A stretch of 6,019 nt of DNA, from assembly GCA_902782875.1 (NCBI GenBank), contig CACZPE010000032.1, forward strand, positions 1 through 6,019. The letters run 5' to 3'. Below, one piece after another: positions 5,879 to 6,019 of the stretch. Position 1 is the first letter of the stretch. Each line of letters begins with the position of its first letter. Both the position numbers and the translations under genes were made by a program. Source of the DNA: an uncultured Ruminococcus sp. GTDB lineage: Bacteria > Bacillota_A > Clostridia > Oscillospirales > Ruminococcaceae. The notes under the pieces are model-generated. The model was given only the letters and a program-made list of their open reading frames with translations. It was not told the DNA's origin and ran no database searches.

Positions 5879-6019
5879 AACCATTCCCGCTATATAAATC
5901 TACGAAATGGCTGTCGGCACTGCCGACCGAAGTGGGTGCAGGCTTTGCCTGCCTGAGTATAAGAAACAACATACAAACTAACGGTACCGAGCCGCAAGCT
6001 CAACCGTTCCCGATAAATA
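5879..6019 (+). repeat. Dispersed intergenic repeat, second locus, one full unit and the start of another
   Basis: This copy is in the same orientation as the one at 371-514. Bases 5879-5924 align without gaps to 371-416, including GGCTGTCGGCACTGCC (5909-5924). It also shares a GAAACAAxxCAT-like stretch and the GGTACCG motif (5983-5989). It carries two hairpins: GTCGGCA/TGCCGAC with a 1-nt centre (5913-5927) and GCAGGC-TTT-GCCTGC (5938-5952). A smaller GAGC/GCTC inverted repeat lies at 5989-6001. AACCGTTCCCG at 6002-6012 repeats AACCATTCCCG at 5879-5889, so the unit is 123 nt and the next one runs out of the window. Sequence just before 5879 (AAACTTAACC) resembles AAGCTCAACC before 6006, a hint of an older degraded unit. 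Confidence 0.75.

Noticed and set aside
5760..5880. Possible promoter or small gene in the AT-rich stretch before the right-hand repeat.
   Set aside because: TATACT-like and TATAAT-like hexamers exist on both strands, but none has a properly spaced -35 box or a following reading frame.

Overview
The window looks like a chromosomal segment from a Gram-positive clostridial bacterium, probably Ruminococcus or a close relative in the Oscillospiraceae. The basis is the clostridial character of EF-Ts, TrmB and the S11 carboxypeptidase, the strong AGGAGG-type ribosome binding sites, frequent ATA and AGG codons in the ordinary genes, and short GC-rich dispersed repeats between genes. The genus is an inference. 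All seven coding regions lie on the + strand.

Layout: (1) 1-292 is the 3' end of tsf (elongation factor Ts), closed by a strong intrinsic terminator at 311-349. (2) 350-653 has no gene. It holds two units of a dispersed repeat (371-514), then a consensus sigma-A promoter with an extended -10 (515-543) and a 5' leader of about 100 nt. (3) 654-3922 is a tight four-gene cluster: a membrane DUF3267-type HExxH protein, a six-TM membrane protein that may resemble ECF S components (TTG start), trmB (tRNA m7G46 methyltransferase, GTG start in a GTGA overlap), and a secreted, membrane-anchored D-Ala-D-Ala carboxypeptidase. (4) A hairpin terminator at 3940-3973 is followed after only 18 nt by two more genes (3992-5601): a DUF1624/HGSNAT-like membrane acyltransferase and a membrane-anchored calcineurin-like phosphoesterase. 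No promoter is visible between them and the terminator, so they may depend on readthrough. (5) 5602-6019 has no gene. It contains a nested inverted-repeat element, two adjacent perfect hairpins with a decayed third, and another copy of the repeat seen at 371-487, in the same orientation.

Working together: apart from trmB, the cluster is about the cell envelope. One gene trims peptidoglycan stem peptides, one encodes a probable membrane acetyltransferase, one a membrane-tethered phosphoesterase, one a membrane zincin-like protein, and one an unassigned multi-pass membrane protein. No defence system, CRISPR array, complete mobile element or RNA gene is seen. The points most worth a second look are substitutions at catalytic motif positions in TrmB (Asp to Asn) and in the carboxypeptidase (SxN to SAC), the repeat family flanking the cluster, a near-ideal promoter abutting one repeat, and the nested inverted repeat at 5638-5709.
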